A stretch of 64,000 nt of DNA from assembly GCF_900111865.1 (NCBI RefSeq), contig NZ_FOJS01000001.1:310001-374000 (forward strand). The letters are read 5' to 3'. Of this stretch, positions 40,027 through 50,364 are shown one piece after another. Below the pieces are notes generated by a model. The model saw only the letters and a list, made by a program, of their open reading frames with translations, made no database searches and was not told where the DNA came from. Both the position numbers and the translations under genes were made by a program. The stretch's first letter is position 1; each line of letters opens with the position of its first letter. Source of the stretch: Parageobacillus thermantarcticus (GTDB taxonomy: Bacteria > Bacillota > Bacilli > Bacillales > Anoxybacillaceae).

Positions 40027-41436
40027 TCATTTCGCTAATTCATAAATAGCTTGAGCATAAATCGCTGTTGCTTTCAACAGATCATCGATAATGATATATT
40101 CATCCTTTTGATGCGCTACGTCCGGCCGTCCCGGAAACATCGGCCCAAACGCTACTCCCGCTTTCAGCGAACGAGCATACGTGCCGCCGCCGATGGAAAG
40201 CAAAGAAGCGGGTTCGCCCGTCTGTTCTTCGTACACGCGCTGAAGCGTCTGCACAAGCACATGATTTTTATCGACATGATGCGGCTTCAAACCGCCGAAA
40301 CGCTCCAGCACAAAACCGTGCTGCGCGGCAATGTGCTCTATCTTGCCCTTCATTTGCTCTATATTTGTTGTTACCGGATAGCGTATGTTAATGCCGATCT
40401 TGCCACCAGATTGTTCATGATATGACAATATTCCGACGTTCACTGTTAAATCGCCGGTAATCTCGTCGCTATAAGCGATTCCTAACGCTTTTCCGCGAGA
40501 ATCAGCGAAATAGTCCGTCACAAAGCGGATAAACGCTTGCGCCTGCGTATCTAGCGAAAGCGCCGAAAGCCACTTTGCCAACCATAAACCAGCATTTTTC
40601 CCGTTTTCCGGCTCCATCGCATGCGCAGAAATTCCTTCCAATTGAAGAGTAACAGTATTCCCTTTCACAACAGCATTTCCATTCATGTTCGCTTCATGAA
40701 GAAACTGGCGATACTGCTGCTCGATTTCTTGTTGCCGATCAGAATGAACGAGCAATACCGCTTCAGCGAAATCAGGGACCATATTATAACGGCGTCCCGC
40801 CTGAAACGACTGCAGGCGAATCTCGCTGTCTTCGCTCGTTCCTGTCCGTTCCATGCGCAAATCGATATCAGCAATCCCTTTTTCCGCATAAATAATCGGA
40901 AAATCCGCATCTGGCGCAAATCCCATCGTCGGCATTTCTTCATGTTGGAAATAATGTTCGACACAGCGCCATTCGCTTTCTTCATCTGTTCCGATGATCA
41001 TGCGCACCCGTTTTGACAGCGGCAATCCAAGCTCCTTCACAATTTTCATCGCGTAAAACGCCGCCATCGTCGGTCCTTTATCGTCGATGGCACCGCGGGC
41101 GTATATTTTTCCGTCGCGGATTTCCGCGGCAAACGGGTCGCTTGACCAGCCATCTCCCGGCGGCACAACATCAACATGGCATAATACACCGATTAACTCA
41201 TCCCCTTGTCCGATTTCAAGATGTCCGGCAAAACCATCGACGTTTTTTACCGCAAATCCTTCTTCTTGCCCACGCCGCAGCAAAAACCGCAGCGCCTCGT
41301 CCACTCCGTTGCCAAACGGCGCTTCTTCTGTAGCGTCTTCTTCATTAAGGACGCTCGGAATCCGCAATAACGCCTGCGTATCTCGGATCAGTTCCTCTTT
41401 CCGCTTCAATACTTCTTCCATCCAATTGATGCTCAC
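40027..41436 (-). CDS. pepV: Dipeptidase PepV (M20 family)
   Basis: 469-residue zinc dipeptidase that splits a broad range of dipeptides. Motifs are [12 protein letters not shown] (metal His/Asp), [17 protein letters not shown] and the C-terminal [11 protein letters not shown] with a metal histidine usually near this point. The start is the GTG at 41436 (MSINWMEE), seven bases after AAAGGGAG; the ORF extends upstream without support. It is a single gene, divergent from ytzE. Confidence 0.93.
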   Translation of the reverse strand: MSINWMEEVLKRKEELIRDTQALLRIPSVLNEEDATEEAPFGNGVDEALRFLLRRGQEEGFAVKNVDGFAGHLEIGQGDELIGVLCHVDVVPPGDGWSSDPFAAEIRDGKIYARGAIDDKGPTMAAFYAMKIVKELGLPLSKRVRMIIGTDEESEWRCVEHYFQHEEMPTMGFAPDADFPIIYAEKGIADIDLRMERTGTSEDSEIRLQSFQAGRRYNMVPDFAEAVLLVHSDRQQEIEQQYRQFLHEANMNGNAVVKGNTVTLQLEGISAHAMEPENGKNAGLWLAKWLSALSLDTQAQAFIRFVTDYFADSRGKALGIAYSDEITGDLTVNVGILSYHEQSGGKIGINIRYPVTTNIEQMKGKIEHIAAQHGFVLERFGGLKPHHVDKNHVLVQTLQRVYEEQTGEPASLLSIGGGTYARSLKAGVAFGPMFPGRPDVAHQKDEYIIIDDLLKATAIYAQAIYELAK

Positions 41437-41697
41437 CGCAATTCTCCCTTTCTTTTTTCTTTTTCTCTTGTTGTCACCGTAACATAAACGAATCCATAAA
41501 GTCAAAGTTTTCTTTTTTTACGATCATGTTACTATTGTATTAAAAAATATTGAAATATTTTGTTAATCTCAGCAAAGCGGTAGCATTTTTCGTCCAGTTT
41601 CGTGTAAAATGTAGTAAAAGACAACAAGATATAATCTCTCATCTTAGAAGCAGCGATGTTGTGCCATGCGAATTATGTAACGATAGGGAGTGGTCTT

Positions 41698-41919
41698 TTG
41701 AAACCTTCGACACATCGTATGCTAACACGAATTAAATCCGTCTATTTGTACATTAGCGAAAAGGGAACGGTGACGACACAAGAGCTTGTTGAGGAGTTCG
41801 GCACCACCCCAAGAACGATTCAGCGCGATTTAAACGTGTTAGCGTATAACGACCTAGTTCGCAGCCCTAGCAAGGGCAAATGGACGACAACCAACAAGAA
41901 GGTGAGAATATCTTCTTGA
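41698..41919 (+). CDS. ytzE: YtzE, small DeoR-type helix-turn-helix protein
   Basis: 73 residues consisting only of a DeoR-family winged helix (LVEEFGTTPRTIQRDLNVL is the recognition part). There is no sugar-phosphate effector domain, as in B. subtilis YtzE. The TTG start at 41698 gives MKPSTHRMLTRIKSVY, matching that protein, with GGGAGTGG upstream. It may be a truncated regulator or act alone as a small DNA-binding protein; its targets are unknown. Confidence 0.9.
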   Translation: MKPSTHRMLTRIKSVYLYISEKGTVTTQELVEEFGTTPRTIQRDLNVLAYNDLVRSPSKGKWTTTNKKVRISS

Positions 41920-42015
41920 TTGGTTCTAAGAAGAGAGACAAAGGTGAGAGGTTATACGCGAAAATGAATGAACCTCAACATACCCAAAAGCGAATGCACA
42001 TTCCGTTTGTATAGA

Positions 42016-42048
42016 AAAAGGAACCTGAAAAAGGTTCCTTTTTTTTGC
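42016..42048. terminator. Bidirectional terminator between ytzE and the pseudouridine synthase gene
   Basis: 11-bp perfect stem (42016-42026 with 42032-42042) with an A-run on one side and eight T on the other. Confidence 0.88.
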
Positions 42049-42052
42049 CATT

Positions 42053-42775
42053 TTAAGGGCGAAACTGTTTTAACATTTCCACTTCTTCGTCCGTCAATTC
42101 CCGATATTCGCCGACCTCTAACGATGGGTCAAGGACGAGCGGCCCCATTTGAATCCGTTTTAAATAGACAACTCTTTTCCCTAGCGCCCGAAACATCCGC
42201 TTTACTTGATGAAATTTTCCTTCCGTAATCGTCACTTCCACATCTGAACGAAGTCCTGACTTTAAAATAACAAGTTCCGCCGGCTTTGTTTCATATCCAT
42301 CATCCAAAACAACGCCGCGGCGAAATGATGCGATATCCTCTTCCGTCACCTCTCCATCAATGACGGCAAAATACGTTTTCGGCACATGCTTTTTCGGGGA
42401 AAGCAGCTGATGGGCCAATTGACCGTCATTCGTCAACAATAAAAGCCCTTCTGTATCTTTATCCAACCGGCCAACAGGGAAAGGAGCAAACGCACGGTCT
42501 TCCTCTTCTAGCAAGTCAATCACCGTTTCTTCCACGATATCTTCCGTCGCCGAAATCACCCCCGGCGGCTTGTTCATCATTAAATAAATAAACTCTTTAT
42601 ATTCAACTTCCTCTCCCCGCACCGTCACGACTTGCTCGCTCGGATTTACTTGTGTCTTCGGATCTTTGACGATCACACCGTCAATTTTTACGACACCGGA
42701 CTTTAACAATTTTTTTACTTCTTTTCTTGTTCCATAGCCCATGTTGGCAAGCATTTTATCGATGCGCAGCCCCAT
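42053..42775 (-). CDS. ytzG: rRNA pseudouridine synthase, RsuA/YtzG type
   Basis: 240 residues. An N-terminal S4 RNA-binding domain (about residues 3-50, RIDKMLANMGYGTRKEVKKL) is joined to a TruA/RsuA-type catalytic domain. The catalytic aspartate is in VGRLDKDTEGLLLLTNDG. RsuA enzymes isomerise a single uridine in small-subunit rRNA; the exact site here is inferred. The start is the ATG at 42775 behind AAAGGTGG, and the longer frame has no RBS. It is divergent from the small coiled-coil gene at 42881. Confidence 0.94.
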   Translation of the reverse strand: MGLRIDKMLANMGYGTRKEVKKLLKSGVVKIDGVIVKDPKTQVNPSEQVVTVRGEEVEYKEFIYLMMNKPPGVISATEDIVEETVIDLLEEEDRAFAPFPVGRLDKDTEGLLLLTNDGQLAHQLLSPKKHVPKTYFAVIDGEVTEEDIASFRRGVVLDDGYETKPAELVILKSGLRSDVEVTITEGKFHQVKRMFRALGKRVVYLKRIQMGPLVLDPSLEVGEYRELTDEEVEMLKQFRP

Positions 42776-42841
42776 ACGTTCACCACCTTTAAAAAATTTG
42801 CTCTTATTAGGCGTTTGTCTAGTCCGCATTCTCCCTATTTC

Positions 42842-42850
42842 CATACACTA
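42842..42850 (+). promoter_or_regulatory. Possible mother-cell (sigma-E/sigma-K) -10 element
   Basis: CATACACTA, 31 bases before the ATG of the following small gene, matches the sigma-K -10 (CATANNNTA) and the sigma-E -10 (CATACAMT). No matching -35 is seen at the right distance. Confidence 0.35.
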
Positions 42851-42880
42851 TGAAAGAAAATGAAGAAAGGAGATTTGCCG

Positions 42881-43114
42881 ATGATGGATTACTATCTTCC
42901 AATGGCGGATGATTACCGTCAGCAACCGCCTACTTCTCAGCCTTTTGGTCCCGGTTATCCGGGCTTTCCGGGAGGTTTCCCGGGAAACATTCAGCAACGG
43001 CTCGAGCAAATCGAGCGGACGCTAGAACGTCATACGGATCGTCTCAATCGTCTTAATCGCCGCTTGCAGCGCGTCGAGCGCCGGCTTGGACTTCCTTATA
43101 CGGAAGGATTTTAA
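42881..43114 (+). CDS. Small Pro/Gly-rich protein with C-terminal coiled coil
   Basis: 77 residues. The N-terminal half is rich in Pro, Gly, Tyr and Phe (QPFGPGYPGFPGGFPG, about residues 22-37). The C-terminal half (about residues 40-70) is an Arg/Leu/Glu-rich heptad segment (QRLEQIERTLERHTDRLNRL) likely to form a coiled coil. Strong RBS AAAGGAG eight bases before the ATG. No homologue comes to mind. The composition and a nearby sigma-E/K-like -10 suggest a spore coat or morphogenetic role, which is inference only. It ends 22 bases before the convergent murJ stop. Confidence 0.82.
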   Translation: MMDYYLPMADDYRQQPPTSQPFGPGYPGFPGGFPGNIQQRLEQIERTLERHTDRLNRLNRRLQRVERRLGLPYTEGF

Positions 43115-43136
43115 TCTTTTAGAAAAGAAGAAGGCG

Positions 43137-44762
43137 TTAAACCGCCTTCTTTTCCTTTCTGCGGCGCAAAAAGGCAAAGCGATCGCCAAACAGTGAGGAA
43201 AGCAGGCCAGACCGGTCGCTGAAAAAGAAATACACCGCTGCGCCGATAAGCGCACCAATTGCAACAATGGCGATCGATTCCGCTGCTCCGCCATGATAAT
43301 GAAGCACCGCTTTCAAAATCATCTGCACAATCATCACAAATCCGGACATAAGCGCCGTTAATATCGCCATAAAAATCGTGCGGCGTATGACAAACTGATA
43401 CCGATAGTTCGTGTATCTTTTAATAATCCATAAATTAAAGGAAACCGAAACGAAATAACCGAACATCGTTGCAAGTATCGCGCCGATCGTCGCAAATTTT
43501 GTAATCAAAAACGTATTGAGAGAAAGCTTCACAAGAAGTCCTAACGTTAAGCTGACGACCGAAAAGCGCTGTTGATTAATGCCCTGCAGCACGGCCGCCG
43601 TCACAGAAAACAATGCGAACAAAATGGCTGTCGGCGCATACCAGCGCAACACTTGCTCTCCAAGCGGATCATAGCTATAAAACGCGGCATAAACCGGCCC
43701 TGCAAGAACCGCCATGCCGGCAACAGCAGGCAATGTTAAAAACATTAATACTTGAAACGTCTGGTTTAAATATTTCCGCAACGATTTTCGGTCTCTTTCC
43801 ACATACGCCTTTGTAATCGTTGGAATTAACGTCAAACTAAATGATGTCGCCAGTGTTACCGGAATAATGACGATTTTCTGCGCCCACATATTAAAAATCG
43901 AATAAGCATGCTCGGAAATTTTCCCAAGCCCTATGTTCGCCATCGCATGGTTAAAAGTAAACTGATCAATTAGCTGGTACAGCGGCATCGCCAGACCGAC
44001 AAAAACGAACGGCGCCGCATAAAGAAACAATTCTTTGTACATTTCTTGCAAGGAAAGCGACATTTGTCCGCGATCCCTCTTTAACAAATCGTCAAGATAC
44101 GGCTTTCGCTTCCACCAATACCAAATGAGAATCACCAATCCGCCGAGGGCGCCGACAAAAGCGGCAAACGTCGCGACGCTGACGGCGGTGACGAGAGAAC
44201 CTTCCAACACGCGCAAAACGACGTAACAACCGACAAGCAAAAAGGCGATGCGGACGATTTGTTCGACCACTTGCGATAGCGCTGTCGGTCCCATCGACTC
44301 ATGTCCTTGGAAAAACCCGCGGATTAAGCTCATGACAGGAACGATAATAAGCGCAAAACTCACCGCGCGAATAACGGTCACAACGTCATCGATAGAATTG
44401 ACATTGGTCCGTTCATCAATAACAAACGGAGCAATCCATGGGGCAATCGTATATAAAACAACGCAAGAAACGACGCCGGTAACGATCATTAACCGCAATC
44501 CTGACTGAAATAGCACATAACCGATACGATACTCTTCCAAAGCGTTATATTTCGACACAAACTTGGAAACCGCCAGCGGCAGCCCTCCCGTAGCGAGGCT
44601 AATGAAAATTTGGTACGGCACATATCCATACCCGTAAAGCGCGCCGCCTTGCTCCCCCACAAGTCGATAAAACGGAATGACGTAAATTAAACCGAGAATG
44701 CGCGACAGCATGACACCGGCTGTTAAAATAAACGTCCCGCGCAATAATTTCGACGTAGACAT
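43137..44762 (-). CDS. murJ: Lipid II flippase MurJ (YtgP), MVF/MATE-like
   Basis: 541-residue polytopic membrane protein with about 14 helices, of the SpoVB/MurJ branch of the MOP exporter superfamily. It begins STSKLLRGTFILTAGVMLSR, with the charged residues in the first helices that are typical of lipid II flippases. In B. subtilis the syntenic YtgP functions as MurJ, moving lipid II outwards. It supplies the substrate for the class A PBP encoded upstream in this window. It is a single gene, divergent from ytfP and convergent with the small coiled-coil gene. Confidence 0.92.
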   Translation of the reverse strand: MSTSKLLRGTFILTAGVMLSRILGLIYVIPFYRLVGEQGGALYGYGYVPYQIFISLATGGLPLAVSKFVSKYNALEEYRIGYVLFQSGLRLMIVTGVVSCVVLYTIAPWIAPFVIDERTNVNSIDDVVTVIRAVSFALIIVPVMSLIRGFFQGHESMGPTALSQVVEQIVRIAFLLVGCYVVLRVLEGSLVTAVSVATFAAFVGALGGLVILIWYWWKRKPYLDDLLKRDRGQMSLSLQEMYKELFLYAAPFVFVGLAMPLYQLIDQFTFNHAMANIGLGKISEHAYSIFNMWAQKIVIIPVTLATSFSLTLIPTITKAYVERDRKSLRKYLNQTFQVLMFLTLPAVAGMAVLAGPVYAAFYSYDPLGEQVLRWYAPTAILFALFSVTAAVLQGINQQRFSVVSLTLGLLVKLSLNTFLITKFATIGAILATMFGYFVSVSFNLWIIKRYTNYRYQFVIRRTIFMAILTALMSGFVMIVQMILKAVLHYHGGAAESIAIVAIGALIGAAVYFFFSDRSGLLSSLFGDRFAFLRRRKEKKAV

Positions 44763-44886
44763 AGGATCCCTTCCCTAACTTGATCGCATTGAAAATAATA
44801 ACTATGTTATTTTATCATATTTTTGATAAAGTCGAGAAATTTTCCCCCGCTCCATTATAATCAAGACGGAAAGGATCGTGAAGAAA

Positions 44887-46161
44887 ATGATATATGAAGT
44901 CGTCGTTATCGGGGGAGGACCGTCGGGATTAATGGCGGCAATTGGCGCTGCGGAACAAGGGGCGAACGTGCTTCTTATCGAAAAAGGAAGCAAGCTAGGG
45001 CGAAAGCTCGCTATTTCCGGCGGCGGGCGCTGCAATGTAACGAACCGGCTTCCTGTCGAAGAAATCATTAAACACATTCCGGGAAACGGACGGTTTTTAT
45101 ACAGCGCTTTTTCCGAATTCAATAATGAAGATATCATTCGCTTTTTTGAACGATTAGGCGTACAGCTAAAAGAAGAGGATCATGGCCGCATGTTTCCGGT
45201 AACCGATAGCGCGCAGTCTGTCGTGCAAGCGCTAGTGAACGAGCTAAGACGGTTGCATGTAGATGTCCGGCTTAACACGCCGGTGGCCGACGTTGAGTAC
45301 GCGCACGGAAAAGCGATAGGCGTAACGCTAAAAAGCGGTGAATTCATTGATGCAAAAGCCGTCGTTGTCGCCGTTGGCGGCAAATCCGTTCCGCAAACAG
45401 GCTCGACGGGCGACGGCTATGCTTGGGCGGAAAAAGCGGGGCATACGATCACCGAGCTGTTTCCGACCGAAGTGCCGATTACATCAAACGAACCGTTCAT
45501 TCAAGAACGGACGCTGCAAGGATTGTCGCTGCGCGACGTCGCTTTAAGCGTCTTAAAACCAAACGGAAAACCGATCATCACCCATCGGATGGACATGCTG
45601 TTTACCCATTTTGGCATTTCCGGCCCCGCCGCCCTGCGCTGCAGCCAATTTGTCGTCAAAGCGTTAAAAAAATACGGGACAAATTCCGTCGCGATGAGCA
45701 TTGACTCGCTTCCTGACCAAAATAAGGAAGAGCTGTTTCAGTATATTGCCCATTTATGCAAAGAAGAGCCTAAAAAAGCCATCAAAAACGTGTTGAAAGT
45801 GTTGCTACCGGAACGATACGTCTTATTTTTGCTAGAACGAAGCAACATCGATCCGCAAACACCGGCTGGAATGCTCGCGCACGAAAAAATTCGAACGTTC
45901 GTTCATCAATGTAAACAATTTACGTTTCACGTTCACGGCACATTGCCGTTAGAAAAAGCGTTCGTCACCGGCGGAGGCGTTTCCGTCAAAGAAATTCACC
46001 CGAAAAAAATGGCTTCGAAATTAATGGAGGGGCTTTATTTTTGCGGCGAAATTTTGGACATTCACGGCTATACGGGAGGATATAACATTACAGCAGCCCT
46101 TGTTACCGGAAGGCTTGCCGGAGTGAACGCAGCATTGCATGCAATGTCTTTAAGGACCTAA
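44887..46161 (+). CDS. ytfP: YtfP, HI0933-type FAD-dependent flavoprotein
   Basis: 424 residues. The N-terminal Rossmann FAD-binding motif [19 protein letters not shown] is followed by [10 protein letters not shown], and a C-terminal FAD closing motif [16 protein letters not shown] is present. This is the HI0933/BaiN-like family; the physiological substrate is not known. The start is taken as the ATG at 44887, about 11 bases after AAAGGA; the GTG at 44878 is too close. It ends ten bases before the convergent cse60 stop, within a shared palindrome. Confidence 0.9.
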   Translation: MIYEVVVIGGGPSGLMAAIGAAEQGANVLLIEKGSKLGRKLAISGGGRCNVTNRLPVEEIIKHIPGNGRFLYSAFSEFNNEDIIRFFERLGVQLKEEDHGRMFPVTDSAQSVVQALVNELRRLHVDVRLNTPVADVEYAHGKAIGVTLKSGEFIDAKAVVVAVGGKSVPQTGSTGDGYAWAEKAGHTITELFPTEVPITSNEPFIQERTLQGLSLRDVALSVLKPNGKPIITHRMDMLFTHFGISGPAALRCSQFVVKALKKYGTNSVAMSIDSLPDQNKEELFQYIAHLCKEEPKKAIKNVLKVLLPERYVLFLLERSNIDPQTPAGMLAHEKIRTFVHQCKQFTFHVHGTLPLEKAFVTGGGVSVKEIHPKKMASKLMEGLYFCGEILDIHGYTGGYNITAALVTGRLAGVNAALHAMSLRT

Positions 46162-46178
46162 CGGGCTACGTTAGGTCC
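46154..46178. repeat. 9-bp palindrome spanning the ytfP and cse60 stop codons
   Basis: GGACCTAAC (46154-46162) pairs with GTTAGGTCC (46170-46178). Both genes end in an Arg-Thr-stop coded with ACC TAA. Neither side has a T-run, so a canonical intrinsic terminator is not clear. Confidence 0.7.
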
Positions 46179-46350
46179 GATAAATGACCATCGCCGAAAA
46201 GCAATAAATTTGCTCTCCTTCTGATTCCATCAAGGCGACATCATATTTCACGTCGATCAGCTGCCCTTCTTTTAGTTTGGACAAAAACGTATTCACTGCT
46301 CGCTCCAAATCTTTTTCATGCTCTTCGTCGAACAGCTTCACTTTATACAT
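46171..46350 (-). CDS. cse60: Sporulation protein Cse60
   Basis: 59 residues, below common ORF cut-offs. It begins MYKVKLFDEEHEKDLERAVN and ends with EGEQIYCFSAMVIYRT, which matches B. subtilis Cse60 (YteV), a small protein made in the mother cell under sigma-E. RBS GGGGGGACG precedes the ATG at 46350. Its position by ytfP is as in B. subtilis. Function unknown. I could not find a convincing sigma-E promoter in the 200 bases upstream. Confidence 0.88.
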   Translation of the reverse strand: MYKVKLFDEEHEKDLERAVNTFLSKLKEGQLIDVKYDVALMESEGEQIYCFSAMVIYRT

Positions 46351-46464
46351 TGTTACGTCCCCCCTTATTATCGCCGCCTTTCATTTACTCATTTCTTTTA
46401 CAAAGAAAAAATTCCTTCACTCTTCGCTGATAAAAATTTATAATCATTTTTATGAGTAGCTGTT

Positions 46465-46514
46465 TGCAAAAAAAGCGTTTGCCTGTTTCCATGTTGAAAC
46501 AGACAAACGCTTTT
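46465..46514 (-). terminator. Terminator of ytwF
   Basis: Long stem AAAAGCGTTTG-CTGTTTC (46471-46489) with GAAACAG-CAAACGCTTTT (46496-46514), flanked by T on the minus strand. The one mismatch is a G-U pair in minus-strand RNA. Confidence 0.88.
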
Positions 46515-46559
46515 CACTTTGCGCATTGATCGTCTTTCAGCCTATTCGCAACATTGACG

Positions 46560-46874
46560 TTACTTTTTCGGAACGGTATCTCCTTCCCATTCGAGCATGC
46601 CGCCGACCATATTGCAGACGCGATAACCTAATTCCTGCAAATAGCGGCAAACATTTTCGCTGCGGCGCCCGGAGCGGCACACGAAAATGTACTCTTCCTC
46701 TTTATTGAACTCATCGAGCCGGTTTGGAATGTCTCCCATTTTAATATGTTTTGCGCCTGGAATCATACCGAGCGCCACTTCCTCGTCTTCGCGCACGTCC
46801 ACGATGTTTAGCTTTTCGCCGCGCTCAAGTTTTTCTTTTAATTCCGCCGCCGTAATTTCCTTAATTTCTTCCAT
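46560..46874 (-). CDS. ytwF: Rhodanese-like protein YtwF
   Basis: 104-residue single rhodanese domain. The active-site loop FVCRSGRRSENV carries the persulfide cysteine, and the IVDVREDEE strand precedes it. Such single-domain rhodaneses move sulfane sulfur or detoxify cyanide; the specific role is unknown. It is 56 bases downstream of leuS on the same strand, as in B. subtilis, and may be read from the leuS transcript. Confidence 0.92.
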   Translation of the reverse strand: MEEIKEITAAELKEKLERGEKLNIVDVREDEEVALGMIPGAKHIKMGDIPNRLDEFNKEEEYIFVCRSGRRSENVCRYLQELGYRVCNMVGGMLEWEGDTVPKK

Positions 46875-46930
46875 ACGTCGAATCTCCTTTCAATGATGCG
46901 CCCCTCGCGAAAAGGAGGGGCGTTTTTTGA

Positions 46931-49348
46931 TCAGTTTGCCACAATGTTGACTAGTTTTCCCGGCACCGTAATCACTTTACGCACTGTTTTTCCCGCGATA
47001 TGTTCTTGAACTTTCTCGTCTTGCATCGCCGCTTGTTCCAGCTCTTCTTTCGATAGGTCTGCGCGCACATGCAGTTTTGCTCTTACTTTTCCGTTCACTT
47101 GGACGACAATTTCGACTTCCTCTTCGACTAATTTTGACTCGTCATACGTCGGCCATGGCTCATATGCGATCGTATCGTTATGGCCAAGTTTTTCCCATAA
47201 TTCTTCCCCGATGTGCGGGCAAACCGGCGACAATAGTTTCACAAATCCTTCCATATATTCTTTCGGCAATTCCGGCGCTTTATACGCTTCATTTATAAAC
47301 ACCATTAACTGCGAAATCGCCGTATTAAAGCGAAGCGCTTCGTAATCTTCCGTCACTTTTTTCACCGTTTGATGATAGACGCGCTCAAGCGTATCCGTTT
47401 CTGGATTTTCGACAATTTTCGGATTCAACTCGCCATTTTCTTGGACAAATAGGCGCCAAACACGGTCTAGGAAGCGGCGCGCCCCGTCCAATCCTTTTGT
47501 CGACCAAGCGATCGACGCTTCAAGCGGCCCCATGAACATTTCGTACAAACGCAGCGTATCGGCGCCGTGGCTTTCGATAATATCGTCCGGGTTGACGACA
47601 TTTCCTTTCGATTTGCTCATCTTTTCGTTGTTTTCCCCAAGAATCATTCCTTGGTTAAATAGTTTTTGGAACGGCTCTTTTGTCGGTACGACGCCGATGT
47701 CGTATAAAAACTTATGCCAAAAACGCGCGTACAATAAGTGAAGCACCGCATGCTCCGCCCCGCCGATATACACGTCAACCGGCAGCCATTTTTTCAATTT
47801 TTCTGGATCGGCAAGCTGCTTGTCGTTATGCGGGTCAATATAGCGCAAATAATACCAGCAGCTTCCTGCCCATTGCGGCATCGTGTTTGTTTCGCGGCGC
47901 CCTTTTTTGCCCGTTTTCGGATCGACGACATTGACCCATTCTTCGATGTTCGCAAGCGGCGATTCTCCCGTGCCTGATGGTTTGATTTGATCTGTTTTCG
48001 GCAGCTTTAACGGTAGCTCCTCTTCCGGCACCGGCGTCATCGTGCCATCTTCCCAATGGATGATCGGAATCGGTTCGCCCCAGTAGCGCTGGCGGCTGAA
48101 CAGCCAGTCGCGAAGGCGGTACGACACTTTCTTTTGCCCTTTTCCGTTTGCTTCTAGCCATTCAATCATTTTTTTGATCGCTTCTTCTTTGTTTAGGCCG
48201 TTTAAGAAATCGGAGTTAATATGCTCTCCGTCGCCTGTGTAAGCCTCTTTCGTAATATCGCCGCCGGCGACGACTTCCTTGATCGGCAAGTTAAATTTTT
48301 TCGCAAATTCGTAGTCGCGCTCATCATGCGCCGGCACTGCCATGATCGCACCCGTGCCGTAGCTCATTAGCACATAATCGGCGATCCAAATCGGAAGTTT
48401 TTCGCCATTCACTGGATTAATGGCGTAAGCGCCCGTAAATACCCCTGTTTTTTCTTTCGCTAAATCGGTGCGTTCAAGATCGCTTTTGCTTTTAATGGAA
48501 TCTAAATATGCTTCTACCGCCGCTTTTTGCTCCGGAGTCGTAATTTTTTCGACAAGCGGATGTTCAGGCGCCAACACGGTGTACGTTGCGCCAAACAGCG
48601 TATCTGGGCGGGTCGTAAAGACAGTGAACGTTTCATCATGCCCATCAATTTCAAAGCGAATTTCCGCGCCTTCTGAACGCCCGATCCAGTTTCGCTGCAT
48701 TTCCTTGATGCTTTCCGGCCAATCCAATTCTTCCAAGTCTTCCAAAAGGCGGTCTGCATATGCCGTAATGCGAAGCATCCATTGTTTCATCGGCTTGCGG
48801 ATGACTGGATGGCCGCCTCGTTCGCTTCTGCCGTTAATGACTTCTTCGTTGGCGAGCACTGTTCCTAACGCCGGGCACCAGTTGACCGGGACTTCATCCA
48901 TATAGGCCAAGCCTTTTTCGTACAGCTTCAAGAAAATCCATTGCGTCCATTTATAGTAATTTGGATCAGTCGTATTGATTTCCCGATCCCAATCGTACGA
49001 AAATCCTAATGATTTAATTTGGCGGCGGAACGTATTAATGTTTTTTTCGGTAAATTCCGCGGGGTCGTTTCCGGTATCAAGGGCGTACTGCTCCGCCGGC
49101 AAGCCGAACGCGTCCCATCCCATCGGATGAAGCACGTTATAGCCTTGCATTCGTTTCATCCGCGCTAAAATATCCGTTGCCGTGTAGCCTTCCGGATGGC
49201 CGACGTGCAGCCCTGCACCAGACGGATACGGAAACATATCCAACACGTAAAATTTCGGTTTGTCGTCATCATCGACCGTTTTAAACGTTTTGTTTTTTTC
49301 CCAATAATCTTGCCATTTTTTCTCGATTTCGCGATGATTAAAGCTCAT
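46931..49348 (-). CDS. leuS: Leucyl-tRNA synthetase
   Basis: 805-residue class I synthetase. The HIGH motif variant HVGHPEGY (about residues 46-53), a CP1 editing insertion (about residues 220-420), the KMSKS motif in [12 protein letters not shown], an anticodon-binding domain and a C-terminal domain are all present. The start is the ATG at 49348 ([12 protein letters not shown]), behind AGGAGG; the frame upstream runs into the T-box leader. It is regulated by that leader and followed by ytwF. Confidence 0.97.
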   Translation of the reverse strand: MSFNHREIEKKWQDYWEKNKTFKTVDDDDKPKFYVLDMFPYPSGAGLHVGHPEGYTATDILARMKRMQGYNVLHPMGWDAFGLPAEQYALDTGNDPAEFTEKNINTFRRQIKSLGFSYDWDREINTTDPNYYKWTQWIFLKLYEKGLAYMDEVPVNWCPALGTVLANEEVINGRSERGGHPVIRKPMKQWMLRITAYADRLLEDLEELDWPESIKEMQRNWIGRSEGAEIRFEIDGHDETFTVFTTRPDTLFGATYTVLAPEHPLVEKITTPEQKAAVEAYLDSIKSKSDLERTDLAKEKTGVFTGAYAINPVNGEKLPIWIADYVLMSYGTGAIMAVPAHDERDYEFAKKFNLPIKEVVAGGDITKEAYTGDGEHINSDFLNGLNKEEAIKKMIEWLEANGKGQKKVSYRLRDWLFSRQRYWGEPIPIIHWEDGTMTPVPEEELPLKLPKTDQIKPSGTGESPLANIEEWVNVVDPKTGKKGRRETNTMPQWAGSCWYYLRYIDPHNDKQLADPEKLKKWLPVDVYIGGAEHAVLHLLYARFWHKFLYDIGVVPTKEPFQKLFNQGMILGENNEKMSKSKGNVVNPDDIIESHGADTLRLYEMFMGPLEASIAWSTKGLDGARRFLDRVWRLFVQENGELNPKIVENPETDTLERVYHQTVKKVTEDYEALRFNTAISQLMVFINEAYKAPELPKEYMEGFVKLLSPVCPHIGEELWEKLGHNDTIAYEPWPTYDESKLVEEEVEIVVQVNGKVRAKLHVRADLSKEELEQAAMQDEKVQEHIAGKTVRKVITVPGKLVNIVAN

Positions 49349-49404
49349 TGCCCTTCCTCCTGTCTTTTTTTTCATATGAATCATTGTCGACCAAGATACG
49401 TACG

Positions 49405-49660
49405 AAAAAACCCCCCATCCCAAAAGGGACGAGAGGTGAAAATCCCGCGGTACCACCCTTATTAGCACGCGCGGCGCGTGCTCGCTTTCATCATTAACGC
49501 AGATTCACGGCGGACATTACGGGGCGAAAGCCGCTCATGTCCGCAACTCCGAGGCGAGTTCGTGAACAAACTTCGGTTGACTCGCACCGACCGTCAACTC
49601 TCTGTTGTCCGTTTTGTTCACTACTACTCCTCTTCACCGTTATTATCGATATCGTTCGTG
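49405..49660 (-). promoter_or_regulatory. T-box leader of leuS
   Basis: Minus strand T-box GGGTGGTACCGCG (49446-49458). An 11-bp terminator stem with wobble pairs (49411-49421 with 49426-49436) and six T follow. Stem I has CAGAGAGTTG, GGTGCGA and a GTGAACAAA/TTTGTTCAC helix. The next bases are GAACTC, giving CTC as the leucine specifier. Confidence 0.93.
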
Positions 49661-49665
49661 ATAAT

Positions 49666-49694
49666 ATTTTAAAAAATTTGTCGGTTTATTGCAA
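49666..49694 (-). promoter_or_regulatory. Promoter of the leuS leader
   Basis: Minus strand TTGCAA (49689-49694), 17-base spacer, TAAAAT (49666-49671). Confidence 0.6.
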
Positions 49695-49751
49695 GTGCGG
49701 GAAAATGGCGCTTATATGTTATATATGTCGTTTTTATCCGCATGTAGTGAG

Positions 49752-50336
49752 TTATTCGTCTATTTTATGCCACATTTCCGGCGGATTCAACTCATAGATG
49801 CCGTTTTCGCGATACATGTAGTTATTCATGATAAATTCGCGGCGAATCGTGGCGTAATCTTCATGGAATTTTTTAATGTGCTCATTAATTTCTTTTTCTG
49901 TATACCGTTTTCCCGGTTTCAACCCTTTTAGCATATGCTCAAGCACAATCAATTTCTTCTTTCTTTGCGCCGGAATATTTTTTAAGCGGCCGTCGCTTGT
50001 AAAAAAGTTGTCGATCACTTTTTGGCGTTCTACAAATTTCTCTTTCATTTCTTTTTTCACCTCGTTTTGTTCAGTTAAATCAAGCAATGCGTGCGCATAA
50101 TGCTGTACTACGGACGGCTGTAAGTAAAAATAAATGATGTTTCCATCGCGTCGTTCATAAACGATGTTCACGTCGCGGAGTTTTTTCAGATGATGGGTAA
50201 TTGTCGCCGGGGTCAATCCAAGTTTTCCGGCGATTGCTTGACCGTGCAGCGGCCCTTGCGACAGCAGTTTGATAATGCGAAGACGCGTTGGATCGCCAAT
50301 CGTCTTAAAAAATGTTACTAAACGATGTAACTGCAT
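49752..50336 (-). CDS. ArsR-family regulator with C-terminal DUF2087
   Basis: 194 residues. An N-terminal winged helix of ArsR type (about residues 1-80, GDPTRLRIIKLLSQGPLHGQ and TPATITHHLKKL) is linked by a charged helix to a DUF2087 domain (about residues 130-175, KRYTEKEINEHIKKFHEDYA). No cysteine cluster for metal sensing is visible, so the signal is unknown. It stands alone, with a perfect palindrome over its own -10 that suggests strong autorepression. RBS GGAGGGG precedes the ATG at 50336. Confidence 0.9.
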   Translation of the reverse strand: MQLHRLVTFFKTIGDPTRLRIIKLLSQGPLHGQAIAGKLGLTPATITHHLKKLRDVNIVYERRDGNIIYFYLQPSVVQHYAHALLDLTEQNEVKKEMKEKFVERQKVIDNFFTSDGRLKNIPAQRKKKLIVLEHMLKGLKPGKRYTEKEINEHIKKFHEDYATIRREFIMNNYMYRENGIYELNPPEMWHKIDE

Positions 50337-50364
50337 GGCTCCCCTCCATATATTTGATAACTAT

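Noticed and set aside
41964-42014. 16-codon ORF (MNEPQHTQKRMHIPFV) between ytzE and its terminator
   Set aside because: Too short, poor RBS spacing and no recognisable feature. Likely chance.
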